A stretch of 64,000 bases of DNA from contig NZ_CP051515.1 of assembly GCF_012689525.1 (NCBI RefSeq), positions 2,418,001 to 2,482,000 of the forward strand. The letters run 5' to 3'. Source of the DNA: Paraburkholderia aromaticivorans (GTDB lineage Bacteria > Pseudomonadota > Gammaproteobacteria > Burkholderiales > Burkholderiaceae). Made by a program: the position numbers and the translations under genes. The notes under the pieces were generated by a model. It was given only the letters and a program-made list of their open reading frames with translations, did not search any database and was not told the DNA's origin. This document shows, piece after piece, positions 43,084 through 52,053 of the stretch (positions are counted from its first letter, which is position 1; every line of letters begins with the position of its first letter).

Positions 43084-44514
43084 TCAGTAACCGACGTAGG
43101 CCGTTTTACTGTTCGTGTAAAAATCCACCGCGTAAGTGCCCTGCTCACGCTGACCGTAGCTCGATGCCTTGGTGCCGCCGAACGGCACGTGATAGTCGAG
43201 GCCCGCAGTCGGCAGGTTGATCATCGCGAGGCCGCTTCTGACGTGCTGGCGGAAGTGGCTCGCATATTTGTGCGACGTCGTGCAGATGCCCGCCGAGAGG
43301 CCGTACTCGGTGTCGTTGGCGAGCGCCAGCGCTTCGTCGTAATCGGCTGCGCGAATGACCGTCGCGAACGGACCGAATACTTCCTCGCGATTGACGCGCA
43401 TGCTGGTCGAGGTCTCGGTCATCAACGCCGGCTGCATGAAGAAGCCGGGCGTACCGGCTTGCAGCAACTGGCCGCCTTCGACCAGTTCCGCGCCTTCGTC
43501 GCGCCCGGTCTGGATATAGCCTTGCACCATGTCCAGTTGACGCTGATTGATGAGCGGACCGATGTCCGTGCCCGCAGTCAGTGCGTGGCCGATCTTCAGC
43601 GAGCGCATGCGATTGCGCAGCGCGTCGACGAAACGGTCGTGGATCGCCTCCGTCACGATCAGGCGGCTCGATGCGGTGCAACGCTGTCCCGCCGAAAAGA
43701 ACGAACCGTTGAGCGCGCATTCGACTGCGACGCCAAGGTCCGCGTCGTCGAGCACCACCAGCGGATTCTTGCCGCCCATTTCCAGCTGAACGCGCACCAT
43801 GTTGGCAATCGCGCTCTGCGCAAGACCTCGACCAGTGCGCACGCTGCCGGTGAAACTCAGCGCGTCGACACCTTCTACAAGCGCCTCACCGGCATCCGCG
43901 CCGCGTCCGTTGATCAGATTCGCGACGCCGGCCGGCAAGCCGTTGCGCTCCAGCACGCGAAACAGTTCCCACGCCACCCCGGGCGTTTCCTCCGAAGGCT
44001 TGAGCACCGCGGTGTTGCCGAACGCGAGTGCGGGCGCGAGTTTCCACGCGGCAATGGCAATGGGAAAATTCCACGGCGTGATCAACGCGACGACGCCCAC
44101 CGGATCGCGGCTGATCTGCACGTTGATGTTCGGACGCACCGACGGCAGATTCTCGCCGCCATAACGCACGGCTTCGCCGGCGAAGAACTGAAAGATCTGG
44201 CTGGCGCGCAACACTTCGCCGATACCTTCAGCGCGCGTCTTGCCCGCTTCGCGCGAGACCAGTTCGCCGATTTCCTCTTTACGGGCGGCGAGTTCGATCG
44301 AGGTCTTCAGCAAAAGATCGCTGCGCACCTGGGTTGTCGTGGCACTCCACGCCGGTTGCGCCGCGCGTGCCGCAGCGACCGCCTCGCGCATTTGCGTCGC
44401 ATCCGCGAGCGCGTAATGCCCGATGCTTTCACGCGTATCCGACGGATTGATGCTCTCGATCGAACTCGATCCTTCGCGCCATTCCCCGCCGATGAGGTTG
44501 GGCTTCACTGTCAT
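43084..44514 (-). CDS. Aldehyde dehydrogenase (semialdehyde-type)
   Basis: 476 residues from ATG 44514, GGAG site 9 bases before. NAD(P)-dependent oxidation of an aldehyde to an acid. GVVALITPWNFPIAIAAWKLAPAL, the catalytic Glu in QLEMGGKNPL and the nucleophile Cys in SAGQRCTASSRL are intact, as is EEVFGPFATVIRA. The style is closest to alpha-ketoglutaric or succinic semialdehyde dehydrogenases. Expressed with the hydroxyacid dehydrogenase downstream and divergent from a LysR regulator that may control it. Confidence 0.92.
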   Translation of the reverse strand: MTVKPNLIGGEWREGSSSIESINPSDTRESIGHYALADATQMREAVAAARAAQPAWSATTTQVRSDLLLKTSIELAARKEEIGELVSREAGKTRAEGIGEVLRASQIFQFFAGEAVRYGGENLPSVRPNINVQISRDPVGVVALITPWNFPIAIAAWKLAPALAFGNTAVLKPSEETPGVAWELFRVLERNGLPAGVANLINGRGADAGEALVEGVDALSFTGSVRTGRGLAQSAIANMVRVQLEMGGKNPLVVLDDADLGVAVECALNGSFFSAGQRCTASSRLIVTEAIHDRFVDALRNRMRSLKIGHALTAGTDIGPLINQRQLDMVQGYIQTGRDEGAELVEGGQLLQAGTPGFFMQPALMTETSTSMRVNREEVFGPFATVIRAADYDEALALANDTEYGLSAGICTTSHKYASHFRQHVRSGLAMINLPTAGLDYHVPFGGTKASSYGQREQGTYAVDFYTNSKTAYVGY

Positions 44515-44605
44515 GTGGCTTGTCTCCGATATGCGCAGCATTCGCGTAAACGCTCTGCTCAACGCGATGGTGTTTTGGCAGGGAGTCATCTTAGGATTGC
44601 GTGCA

Positions 44606-44619
44606 ATTCGTTGTCGAAT
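44606..44619. promoter_or_regulatory. Inverted repeat in LysR/ALDH spacer
   Basis: ATTCG-TTGT-CGAAT in the 188-bp divergent region between the ALDH (start 44514) and LysR (start 44703) genes. Spacing suits a LysR T-N11-A type site. Confidence 0.4.
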
Positions 44620-44702
44620 GACAAAAACTGATCGGCGTATTACGCACTGACATGCGTGTTCGCCGGTTGTATGCAGCATGTGTTTGAACTACTGGACTTG
44701 CT

Positions 44703-45650
44703 ATGGATATCCGTCAGATTCGCACTTTCCTCGCGATCGCCGACACAGGCAGTGCGACGCGCGCCGCCGAATTGCTGCATATCGTTCAGCCCGCCGTATC
44801 GCGGCAATTGAAGTTGCTCGAGGACGACGTAGGCGCACCGTTGTTCGAACGGGATCGCCGCGGCATGCAGTTGACCGAAGCGGGTCATATCCTGCTCGAT
44901 CGCGCGCGACGAGCATTGCGTGAATTGGAGTCGGCACAACAGGAGATCCGGCCGACGCCTGGACTCGTGTCCGGCGCGGTGAGCTTAGGCCTGCTGCCTA
45001 GTAGCTGCGAATTGCTGACCGCGCCGCTGGTAGGCGCTTTACAGCGGGCATTTCCGCAGATACGGGTTTCGCTGTCAGTGGGTTATACCGACCATCTACT
45101 GCGCTGGCTCGAAAGTGGCGAGATCGACGCCGCGCTGCTTTACGACCCGGCGGCTTCGCCGGCTCTGGATATCAAGCCCTTGGTCGAAGAGTCGCTGAGC
45201 CTTGTCGGGTTGGCGTCGATTGGCTTGAGCGACGACTATCCGGTTTCCGTCGCGGCACTTGGAGAAGCACCACTGGTTCTGCCGAGTGCCCCGCATCGGC
45301 TGCGCAGTCTCGTCGAACATGCCTGTGCAGTGGCCGGAGTCGGGATCACCTTCGCTGCCGAGACCAACGCTTTGAGTGTGCAGAAAGCGTTAGTTGCGCA
45401 GGGATACGGCGCGACGGTGATGCCTCGTGTTGCCGTTCAGCAGGAGATCGAGCGTGGGGTGTTCAGCGCTGCGCGGATCGACGGTGAAGCCTTTTTAAGG
45501 CGGATTTATCTGGCGATCCCGACGACGAGAAGGTCGTCCACAGCGGTTAGATGCGCGACCACCGTACTGCAGAACTGCGTGAGAGAAATCGCTTGCAGCG
45601 GCGCGTGGGAAGGCGCGCGGTGGATCGGACCCAGCCATACCCCGGACTGA
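44703..45650 (+). CDS. LysR-family transcriptional regulator
   Basis: 315 residues. N-terminal HTH MDIRQIRTFLAIADTGSATRAAELLHIVQPAVSRQLKLLEDDVG, read in parts over residues 1-44, followed by the LysR substrate-binding domain with VSLSVGYTDHLLRWLESGEIDAALLY. It is near CatM/NAC-like regulators in style. Position suggests control of the divergent ALDH-dehydrogenase pair and the downstream RraA-FAH-ALDH-TPP operon, which begins 136 bp later on the same strand. Confidence 0.92.
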   Translation: MDIRQIRTFLAIADTGSATRAAELLHIVQPAVSRQLKLLEDDVGAPLFERDRRGMQLTEAGHILLDRARRALRELESAQQEIRPTPGLVSGAVSLGLLPSSCELLTAPLVGALQRAFPQIRVSLSVGYTDHLLRWLESGEIDAALLYDPAASPALDIKPLVEESLSLVGLASIGLSDDYPVSVAALGEAPLVLPSAPHRLRSLVEHACAVAGVGITFAAETNALSVQKALVAQGYGATVMPRVAVQQEIERGVFSAARIDGEAFLRRIYLAIPTTRRSSTAVRCATTVLQNCVREIACSGAWEGARWIGPSHTPD

Positions 45651-45786
45651 TCGAAGCATCAACTTTTGTGATTCGACATGCCGCCGATGCGGCTCCTAGA
45701 ATCCCTTAGCCGCGGATGCGCCGCCAGGAGACACGACACCGTGTGCGCACATCCGCGATATCCGCCCTTTGGCCAAGAGAACTCCA

Positions 45787-46437
45787 ATGACCTCACTCGC
45801 CGATCAACTGGCCACCTGCAACACGCCCGGCCTTTTTGATGTCCTGCGCATTCACGGCCTGCCCGTCCACGAACTGCCGCGCGATATCAAAGGCCTCGCG
45901 TCCAATATGAAAATCGCCGGGCCGGTATTTACCGTGACCGGCCGCTCCGACCCGACCATCTCGGTGAGCGAGTCGCTCGAATTGTTCATTTCCAAAGTGC
46001 TTTCAGGCGCGCCGCGCGACCACGTTGTCGTGTGCCAGCCGCATGACCATGCGCGCTCGGCAATGGGCGATCTCGCCGCCGAGGCCCTCAAACAGCGGGG
46101 CATCCGCGGTTATTACATCGACGGCGGTTCACGCGATGCGGACGAAATCGAGGCCATCGGCTTTCCGGTCTTTGCCCGCTATACCAGCCCGATCGACATC
46201 GTCGGCAGTTGGCGGCTGGAGGCCACCGATGTTCCGGTGGTCATTGGCGGCGTGACGGTGTCGCCTGGGGATTACGTTCTCGGCGATCGCGATGGCACGC
46301 TGCTGATCGAGCGTGAACACGCAGAGTTCGTTATCACCGAAACGGTCAAGACAATGAGCACGGATTCGCGCATGCGCACCGCGATCCGCAGCGGCCGCGA
46401 TCCGTATGACGCCTTCCTCGAGTTCGGCAAGCTGTAG
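45787..46437 (+). CDS. RraA-family aldolase/decarboxylase-like protein
   Basis: 216 residues from ATG 45787; an upstream TTG at 45769 would add six residues. RraA/HMG-aldolase fold, with the metal/substrate loop GDLAAEALKQRGIRGYYIDGG followed by SRDADEI, where the Arg-Asp pair binds oxalacetate-type substrates and metal. Members cleave 4-hydroxy-4-methyl-2-oxoglutarate or 4-carboxy-4-hydroxy-2-oxoadipate to pyruvate, ending gallate and protocatechuate 4,5-cleavage pathways. In this operon it is followed by an FAH hydrolase and ALDH, so a pyruvate-releasing aldol step is likely. Confidence 0.87.
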   Translation: MTSLADQLATCNTPGLFDVLRIHGLPVHELPRDIKGLASNMKIAGPVFTVTGRSDPTISVSESLELFISKVLSGAPRDHVVVCQPHDHARSAMGDLAAEALKQRGIRGYYIDGGSRDADEIEAIGFPVFARYTSPIDIVGSWRLEATDVPVVIGGVTVSPGDYVLGDRDGTLLIEREHAEFVITETVKTMSTDSRMRTAIRSGRDPYDAFLEFGKL

Positions 46438-46457
46438 CACAACCTCAGGAGACCCCC

Positions 46458-47231
46458 GTGAAAATCGCCCGCTATCAATTGCATGATGCCGTCCACTACG
46501 GCGTGCTCGAAGGCGAGCATCTGGAGCGCCTGAGCGGCTCGCCCTTCGACGGCATTACGCCGGTCGGCCAGACGGATGCGCTCGCCGATGCGACGCTCCT
46601 CTGCCCGCTGCCCGCCCCGCGATTGTTCGCCGTGGGCATGAACTACATCGGTCATATCGCCGAGGCCGGCGCGAAGACACCCGAGATTCCGCAGTTCTTC
46701 ATGATGCCGAGTACGGCGGCGATCGGCCCGGATGAAGCTATCGTGCGGCCACGCGAGGCCCAGATGGTTCATCACGAGGCAGAGCTGGCCATCGTAATCG
46801 GCAAAAAGGGCCGCCGTATCGATGCCGCCAATGCGCTCGACTACGTGTTCGGCTACACCTGCGCCAACGACGTAAGCGAACGCGTGATCCAGAACCGCGA
46901 AATGGGCTACGGGTGTTTGCTGGTCGGCAAGGCCTTCGATACCTTTTGCCCGCTTGGGCCCGTCATCGCCACGGGACTCGGCGCCGGAGATCTACGTGTG
47001 CAGTCGAGCGTCAACGGAACGAAGCGCCAGGACGGCAACACGTCGGATCTGCTCTTCTCTGTGCCCTTCATCGTCTCCTATCTGAGTCAGGCGGTCACCC
47101 TGCTGCCCGGCGACGTGATTCTCACCGGCACGCCATCGGGCGTCGGCCCGCTGAATGGCGGCGATATCTGCGAGATCACGATCGAAGGCATCGGCACGCT
47201 GAGCAACCCGGTCGTCGACGAAGCCGCTTGA
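46458..47231 (+). CDS. FAH-family hydrolase/hydratase (HpaG-like)
   Basis: 257 residues starting at GTG 46458, 7-8 bases after AGGAG. Signatures: FAVGMNYIGHIAEAG, HHEAELAIVIGKKG for metal binding, FGYTCANDVSERV and ILTGTPSGVGPLNGGD. This is the group of 2-hydroxyhepta-2,4-diene-1,7-dioate isomerase/decarboxylase and acylpyruvase. Together with the preceding RraA aldolase it looks like the lower part of a meta-cleavage-type pathway. Confidence 0.9.
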   Translation: MKIARYQLHDAVHYGVLEGEHLERLSGSPFDGITPVGQTDALADATLLCPLPAPRLFAVGMNYIGHIAEAGAKTPEIPQFFMMPSTAAIGPDEAIVRPREAQMVHHEAELAIVIGKKGRRIDAANALDYVFGYTCANDVSERVIQNREMGYGCLLVGKAFDTFCPLGPVIATGLGAGDLRVQSSVNGTKRQDGNTSDLLFSVPFIVSYLSQAVTLLPGDVILTGTPSGVGPLNGGDICEITIEGIGTLSNPVVDEAA

Positions 47232-47271
47232 ACGGCTCACCTCAGCGCCCTCTTTCGAAACAGGAATCGAC

Positions 47272-48750
47272 ATGCAACGCTACGCACATTACATCGACGG
47301 CGAGGATTCGCTGCCCCAGAGCCAACGTTGGTTCGAGTCGTATAACCCCTATACCGGCGACGTCTGGGCGGAAATCGCGGAAGGCTCCGCCGTCGATGCC
47401 GATCTGGCCGTTCAGGCCGCGCACCGCGCCTTCACGAGCGGCGCGTGGCCGCAATTGACCGCGACGCAACGCGGCGAGCTGTTGCGCCGTCTGGGCGATC
47501 TGATCGCACGCGACGCGCAAAAACTCGCGGCCACTGAAGTGCGCGACAACGGCAAGCTGTTTGCCGAAATGGCCGGGCAACTGAACTACATTCCACAGTG
47601 GTTCTATTACTTCGGCGGTCTCGCGGACAAGATCGAAGGCAGCGTGATTCCGCTCGATAAAAAGGGCTTTTTCAACTTTACGCGCCATGAACCGCTCGGC
47701 GTAGTCGCCGCGATCACGCCGTGGAACTCGCCATTGCTGCTCACGGCATGGAAGATTGCACCGGCGCTCGCGGCGGGTTGCACGGTCGTGATCAAACCAT
47801 CCGAATTCACTTCGGCGTCCACGCTGGAATTCGTCAAGCTGTTTGCGGAAGCCGGGTTTCCACCCGGGGTGGTCAACGTCGTGACGGGTTTCGGACGCGA
47901 TGTCGGCGCGGCGCTCGTCGAGCATCCGCTGGTGCGCAAGATCACCTTCACCGGCGCGGACAGCACCGGCCGCGCGATCAACGAGACCGCCGCGCGTCAC
48001 TTCAAACACGTGAGTCTGGAGTTGGGCGGCAAGTCACCGAACATTGTCTTCGCCGACGCGAATCTCGGCGACGCCGTGAACGGCGCGGTCGCCGGCATCT
48101 TTGCCGCGACGGGGCAAACCTGCATTGCAGGTTCACGGTTACTGCTGCAGGACTCGATCTACGACACATTCGTCGAGCGACTGTTGAAGCTCGCTCGCAC
48201 CGCGCGCATGGGCGATCCGATGTCGCCCGATACGCAGATCGGCCCGATCACCACGCGCCCGCAATACGACAAGGTGCTCCGCTACATCGATACCGCACGG
48301 AGCGAAGGCGCCACGCTTCTGCTTGGTGGCAGCGCCGGCACGCGACCCGAATGCGGACGCGGCTGGTTCGTCGAGCCGACTATTTTCGGCGACGTCGACA
48401 ACGGCATGCGCATCGCCCAGGAAGAGGTGTTCGGCCCGGTCCTCTCGATCATTCGCTTCACGGACGAAGACGACGCGCTGCGCATTGCCAATGACGTGCG
48501 CTTCGGACTTGGGTCAGGCGTCTGGACATCCGACATTGGCCGCGCGTTCCGCGTGTCGGAGCGGCTGCAAGCGGGCACGGTGTGGGTCAATGCCTATCGC
48601 GCGGTCAGCTTCATGTCGCCCTTCGGCGGTTATAAAGACTCGGGCCTTGGGCGCGAGAACGGCGCCCAGGCAATCCACGAGTACTTGCAAACCAAAAGCG
48701 TGTGGATCAACACGGGTGCAGGCAGCGCCAATCCGTTCGTGATGCGTTGA
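47272..48750 (+). CDS. Aldehyde dehydrogenase
   Basis: 492 residues, full ALDH: GVVAAITPWNSPLLLTAWKIAPAL, SLELGGKSPNIVF with the general-base Glu, the nucleophile Cys in FAATGQTCIAGSRL and EEVFGPVLSIIRF. Style is that of hydroxymuconic-semialdehyde or 5-carboxy-hydroxymuconate semialdehyde dehydrogenases, which fits the FAH neighbour. The stop is followed by a 122-bp gap before the TPP enzyme genes, which holds no clear terminator. Confidence 0.92.
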   Translation: MQRYAHYIDGEDSLPQSQRWFESYNPYTGDVWAEIAEGSAVDADLAVQAAHRAFTSGAWPQLTATQRGELLRRLGDLIARDAQKLAATEVRDNGKLFAEMAGQLNYIPQWFYYFGGLADKIEGSVIPLDKKGFFNFTRHEPLGVVAAITPWNSPLLLTAWKIAPALAAGCTVVIKPSEFTSASTLEFVKLFAEAGFPPGVVNVVTGFGRDVGAALVEHPLVRKITFTGADSTGRAINETAARHFKHVSLELGGKSPNIVFADANLGDAVNGAVAGIFAATGQTCIAGSRLLLQDSIYDTFVERLLKLARTARMGDPMSPDTQIGPITTRPQYDKVLRYIDTARSEGATLLLGGSAGTRPECGRGWFVEPTIFGDVDNGMRIAQEEVFGPVLSIIRFTDEDDALRIANDVRFGLGSGVWTSDIGRAFRVSERLQAGTVWVNAYRAVSFMSPFGGYKDSGLGRENGAQAIHEYLQTKSVWINTGAGSANPFVMR

Positions 48751-48872
48751 GGGCGTATGGCGCCGCCTGCGTCCATGCCAAAAGCTGATAACACCAGCAA
48801 CCTTTGTTATTGGCGCGGCACCCGCCTCTCACCCTAGCATAGCGTTACTCATTTACGGATGCACGAGGAGAC

Positions 48873-49409
48873 ATGAGCACAACCGAGTCGCCAGTATCGA
48901 ACTGGCAAGAGAACATTTTCTCCATTTTGAAGAGCGGCGGCGTGCGCCAGGTCGCTTATGTGCCGGATGCCGGCCATGCGCACGTGATTCGCCGCGTCCA
49001 GCAGGATCCGCAGATGCGCGACATCGTGCTCACCACCGAAGAGGAAGGCGTCGCGCTCACGAGCGGCGCATGGCTCGGCGGCCAACGCGCGGTGCTGCTG
49101 ATGCAAAGCAGCGGCGTGGGCAATTGCGTGAACATGTTCTCGCTCTTGCAGAGCTGTCGCTTCCCGTTTCTGACGCTGGTGACGATGCGCGGCGAGTATG
49201 CGGAGTTCAACCCCTGGCAATGCCCGATGGGCCAGGCCACCCAGGCGGCGCTTGAACTGATGGGGATCACCGTGCTTCGCGCCTCCACGCCGGAAGAAGT
49301 CGAAGACATGGTGTCCGCCGGACTCGACGCTGCCTTCGAGGGCGGTCAGCAAGTTGCCGTGCTGCTGTCGCAGCGCCTGATCGGACGCAAAAAGTGGGAG
49401 CACAAATGA
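48873..49409 (+). CDS. TPP-dependent decarboxylase, alpha (PYR-domain) subunit
   Basis: 178 residues, corresponding to the N-terminal pyrimidine-binding domain of thiamine-diphosphate decarboxylases as a separate subunit, as in sulfopyruvate decarboxylase ComD and related two-subunit enzymes. The conserved activating Glu is in DIVLTTEEEGVALTSGAWLGG near residue 50. Its stop overlaps the next start by 4 bp. Alone it should not be active. Confidence 0.87.
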   Translation: MSTTESPVSNWQENIFSILKSGGVRQVAYVPDAGHAHVIRRVQQDPQMRDIVLTTEEEGVALTSGAWLGGQRAVLLMQSSGVGNCVNMFSLLQSCRFPFLTLVTMRGEYAEFNPWQCPMGQATQAALELMGITVLRASTPEEVEDMVSAGLDAAFEGGQQVAVLLSQRLIGRKKWEHK

Positions 49410-50011
49410 ACGCCTCGTCTTCGACCTCTTCCTCCGCGTCGATCGATCGACGCGAATTCGTCGCGCGTCTGCTCGCGCTGTGCCCGGACGCGCTGGTGGT
49501 GACGGGTCTCGGTTCGCCTACTTACGACGTCTTCGCCTCCGGCGACTCGGACCGTTACTTCTATCTGTGGGGCGCGATGGGCGGCTCGACCTCCATCGCG
49601 TTGGGTCTCGCACTCGCGCAACCCGAGCGCCCCGTGCTGGCGATAACCGGCGACGGCGAACAGTTGATGGGTGTCGGCAGTCTCGCGACCGCCGGCGCAC
49701 AACAGCCACCGAATCTGTCCTTAGTCGTGCTCGACAATGGTCACTTCGGCGAGACTGGCATGCAGCGTAGCCACAGCAGTCTTGGCACCAGGCTCGCACA
49801 GGTGGCGCGCGCATGTGGCATCGAACAGGCCGCCGAAATCCACTCGCTCGACGGTGTCGACGCGTTGGCCGCCCGGATCAATGCGCGAGCCGGCCTTAAC
49901 TTCGCGCAGGTGCACATCAAAGCGGACGAGTTTCCGCGCGCGTTGCCCTCACGCGATGGTGTCTTCGTGAAGAATCGTTTCCGTCACGCACTCGGATTCG
50001 CTCCGCTGTGA
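49406..50011 (+). CDS. TPP-dependent decarboxylase, beta (PP-domain) subunit
   Basis: 201 residues from ATG 49406, overlapping the preceding TGA. It carries the diphosphate/Mg2+ site ITGDGEQLMGVGS...LVVLDNGHFGE, the GDG-x(n)-N motif of TPP enzymes. Together with the alpha subunit it should decarboxylate a 2-oxo acid to an aldehyde. The family includes sulfopyruvate and phosphonopyruvate decarboxylases; no sulfonate or phosphonate genes are here, so a terpenoid- or ring-derived 2-oxo acid feeding the upstream ALDH is inferred. Confidence 0.88.
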   Translation: MNASSSTSSSASIDRREFVARLLALCPDALVVTGLGSPTYDVFASGDSDRYFYLWGAMGGSTSIALGLALAQPERPVLAITGDGEQLMGVGSLATAGAQQPPNLSLVVLDNGHFGETGMQRSHSSLGTRLAQVARACGIEQAAEIHSLDGVDALAARINARAGLNFAQVHIKADEFPRALPSRDGVFVKNRFRHALGFAPL

Positions 50012-50018
50012 TCACGCC

Positions 50019-50888
50019 ATGACGCCTTCCACAACGACTCCACGGTCCACCGAACTTGAAGCGCAATACAACATGCGCCTGCTGCGCCCCGATTTCGAGG
50101 CCAGCCTGCTGCCGGAATGGTTGACACGTTCAGCCGCCTTCAGGCGCTTGCCCGGCGCGCAACTGGATGTGGCGTACGGTCCGGGCGAACGGGATCGTCT
50201 GGACTACTTTCCCGCCGCGTCCGCTGATGCGCCGCTGCTGATCTTCTTTCACGGCGGCTTCTGGCAACGTGGCGACAAGTCAGTGTACAGCTTCGTGGCC
50301 GAACCGTTCGTGGCCGAAGATGTATCGGTCGTGCTGGTGAATTACACACTGTGCCCGGCGGTTTCGGTCGAAGAAATCGTCGCCCAGTCGCAGCGGGCCG
50401 TGGCGTGGCTATGGCGTCACGCCGGCGAACTCGAATGCTCGCGCGAGCGCTGGTTCGTCAGCGGCCATTCGGCGGGCGGCCATCTGGCCGCGCGAATCAT
50501 GGCCACGCACTGGGATACCCTCGGCGATGATTTGCCAAAGCAGATGCTCACCGGCGCGATCCTGATCTCGGCATTGTTCGACCTGGAGCCGCTGTGCGAG
50601 ACCTCGATCAACGAAGGCTTGCGGCTCGACCGTGAGCAGGCACGCGCCGTGAGCGCGCTCCGGCATCCGCCCGCGACCGACGCGCGGCAGCTGATCGCGG
50701 TGGGCGGCGCCGAAACACCGGCGTTTCATCAGCAGGCCCGCGCTTACGAAATGGCATTCGCCAATGCGCAGCGTTTCATGCCACATTATCGGATCGACGA
50801 CTGCGATCATTTCGACGTGGTACAGGCCTTCGCGAACCGCACTCATCCATTCTTCGAACTCTGCCGCGAGTTCATCCGCTCGCGTTAG
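50019..50888 (+). CDS. Alpha/beta hydrolase, arylformamidase/esterase-like
   Basis: 289 residues. Oxyanion motif FFHGGFWQRGDKS (HGGxW as in kynurenine formamidase), nucleophile elbow VSGHSAGGHLAAR and a late His in DDCDHFDVV. It hydrolyses a small amide or ester. It follows the TPP beta subunit by 7 bp and ends the operon; a hairpin lies beyond. Its role in the same lower pathway is likely but not defined. Confidence 0.9.
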   Translation: MTPSTTTPRSTELEAQYNMRLLRPDFEASLLPEWLTRSAAFRRLPGAQLDVAYGPGERDRLDYFPAASADAPLLIFFHGGFWQRGDKSVYSFVAEPFVAEDVSVVLVNYTLCPAVSVEEIVAQSQRAVAWLWRHAGELECSRERWFVSGHSAGGHLAARIMATHWDTLGDDLPKQMLTGAILISALFDLEPLCETSINEGLRLDREQARAVSALRHPPATDARQLIAVGGAETPAFHQQARAYEMAFANAQRFMPHYRIDDCDHFDVVQAFANRTHPFFELCREFIRSR

Positions 50889-50896
50889 CGAAGTGC

Positions 50897-50913
50897 GCGG
50901 GCGTCATGCCCGC
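50897..50913. terminator. Short GC hairpin between convergent operons
   Basis: GCGGGC-GTCAT-GCCCGC between the hydrolase (ends 50888) and the Rieske-less oxygenase gene (ends 50950, minus). No T-run. Confidence 0.4.
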
Positions 50914-50949
50914 CCACTCTCCTCATTCGCTTTCGCCCGCGGAACCGTG

Positions 50950-52020
50950 TCAATCCACCATGCCAAGCAGCGCGCGGATATCGCGTCCCGGTTCCGCGTC
51001 CGATCCGTAGGAGAAGTCGCCGCGCGCCTGCCGTTGCACCAGTTGATCCATCAGGAAGCGATAGCGCGTACCCGGTGCGTCGAAACGCGAATGCAGATCG
51101 AGTCGATCGTCCGGATCGAAATAGCGCTCGTTCTGCGGCCGGATCACCGAGTTGTCCTGCGGCTGGATCACGAACGCGATTCGCGGCATCACGTAGCGCA
51201 ACGGAATCGGCGCCGCTGTCGTATTGAAGGTGACGTCACAGCGTGAGCGATGGCGGCCTACCGGCACGAAAGGTTGCAGATTCGGCACGTCGTAGCCGGG
51301 CCGGAAACGTGGGTAGGAAATGCACACGTTGCTGCGCAAATGCACGTGCAGCACCGCACGAAAATCCTGGTACTTCGCACGCACGCCGCCGACCCATCGC
51401 ATGATCGGCGCGACTGACTTCTGCGTAACGATGCGGGTGCGCGTGACCGTCTCCGAAGTCCATTCCGTTTCGACGATGTCGGACTCGGAGTTCCCGTCGC
51501 CAATCGTGTTCGCATGCAGAAAGTCGGCGTGCGTGAGATCGATCAGATTTTCGATCGAGAGTGCCGAGGTCGAATCGAAGCGCACCGTGCGTTGCGTATA
51601 GCCGGGCAAGCTGCCGTCGAGCGGCAGAAACGGGATGTGCGGCAGCAATTGCGCATCGGCGCGATCCGGATTGCCGTACCACGCCCAGATATAGCCGTAG
51701 CGCTCGACCACGGGATAGCAAGCCGAGCCGCCAGTGAACGCGCGGGCCTGTGCACGACGCTGTTCCAGTTGCTCGGGACGGAACTCGGCGGCGAACGGCT
51801 TACCCGTGTGGTCCCGCCACAGAAAATACGGCTGCGAATGGACGATGCGGCGAATCGGCTTTTCCGTCACGTCGCGGCTATGTGAAACGGGGAACCAGGC
51901 GTCGCGCAGATCGTAGTTGAGTGGTGTCCAGTCGCGGCGCGCGGATCTCGATGGTGTGACAGCGGGGTTGCCGGCGGTATTGGCCACGTCGGCGGCGAGT
52001 GTTTCGGTAACGGCATTCAT
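50950..52020 (-). CDS. Rieske-oxygenase-like catalytic protein lacking the Rieske cluster
   Basis: 356 residues from ATG 52020, AAGGAG site 9 bases before. It is related to VanA/phthalate-type oxygenases. The N-terminal framework (AWFPVSHSRDVTEKPIRR, YFLWRDHTGKPFAAEF, YPVVERYGYIWAWYG) is kept, but the part that should hold CxH and CxxH is replaced by about 20 residues (81-100) with none of the ligands. The mononuclear iron site ENLIDLTHADFLH is intact: Asp161, His164, His169. So it can bind catalytic iron but cannot store an electron. The gene 33 bp upstream encodes the reverse half; a functional heteromer is proposed. Confidence 0.88.
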   Translation of the reverse strand: MNAVTETLAADVANTAGNPAVTPSRSARRDWTPLNYDLRDAWFPVSHSRDVTEKPIRRIVHSQPYFLWRDHTGKPFAAEFRPEQLEQRRAQARAFTGGSACYPVVERYGYIWAWYGNPDRADAQLLPHIPFLPLDGSLPGYTQRTVRFDSTSALSIENLIDLTHADFLHANTIGDGNSESDIVETEWTSETVTRTRIVTQKSVAPIMRWVGGVRAKYQDFRAVLHVHLRSNVCISYPRFRPGYDVPNLQPFVPVGRHRSRCDVTFNTTAAPIPLRYVMPRIAFVIQPQDNSVIRPQNERYFDPDDRLDLHSRFDAPGTRYRFLMDQLVQRQARGDFSYGSDAEPGRDIRALLGMVD

Positions 52021-52053
52021 CGTGCGATGCTCCTTGTCGAAATGGAAGGCCAC

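Noticed and set aside
42049..44631. 860-codon plus-strand frame opposite the dehydrogenase and ALDH genes
   Set aside because: Very long only because of high GC; no domain is visible and both minus-strand genes under it are firmly identified.
50950..52020. Frameshifted or truncated Rieske oxygenase pseudogene
   Set aside because: The frame is intact from a good ribosome site to its stop, the flanking framework of the missing loops is kept, and the neighbour supplies exactly the missing half; decay would not leave this pattern.
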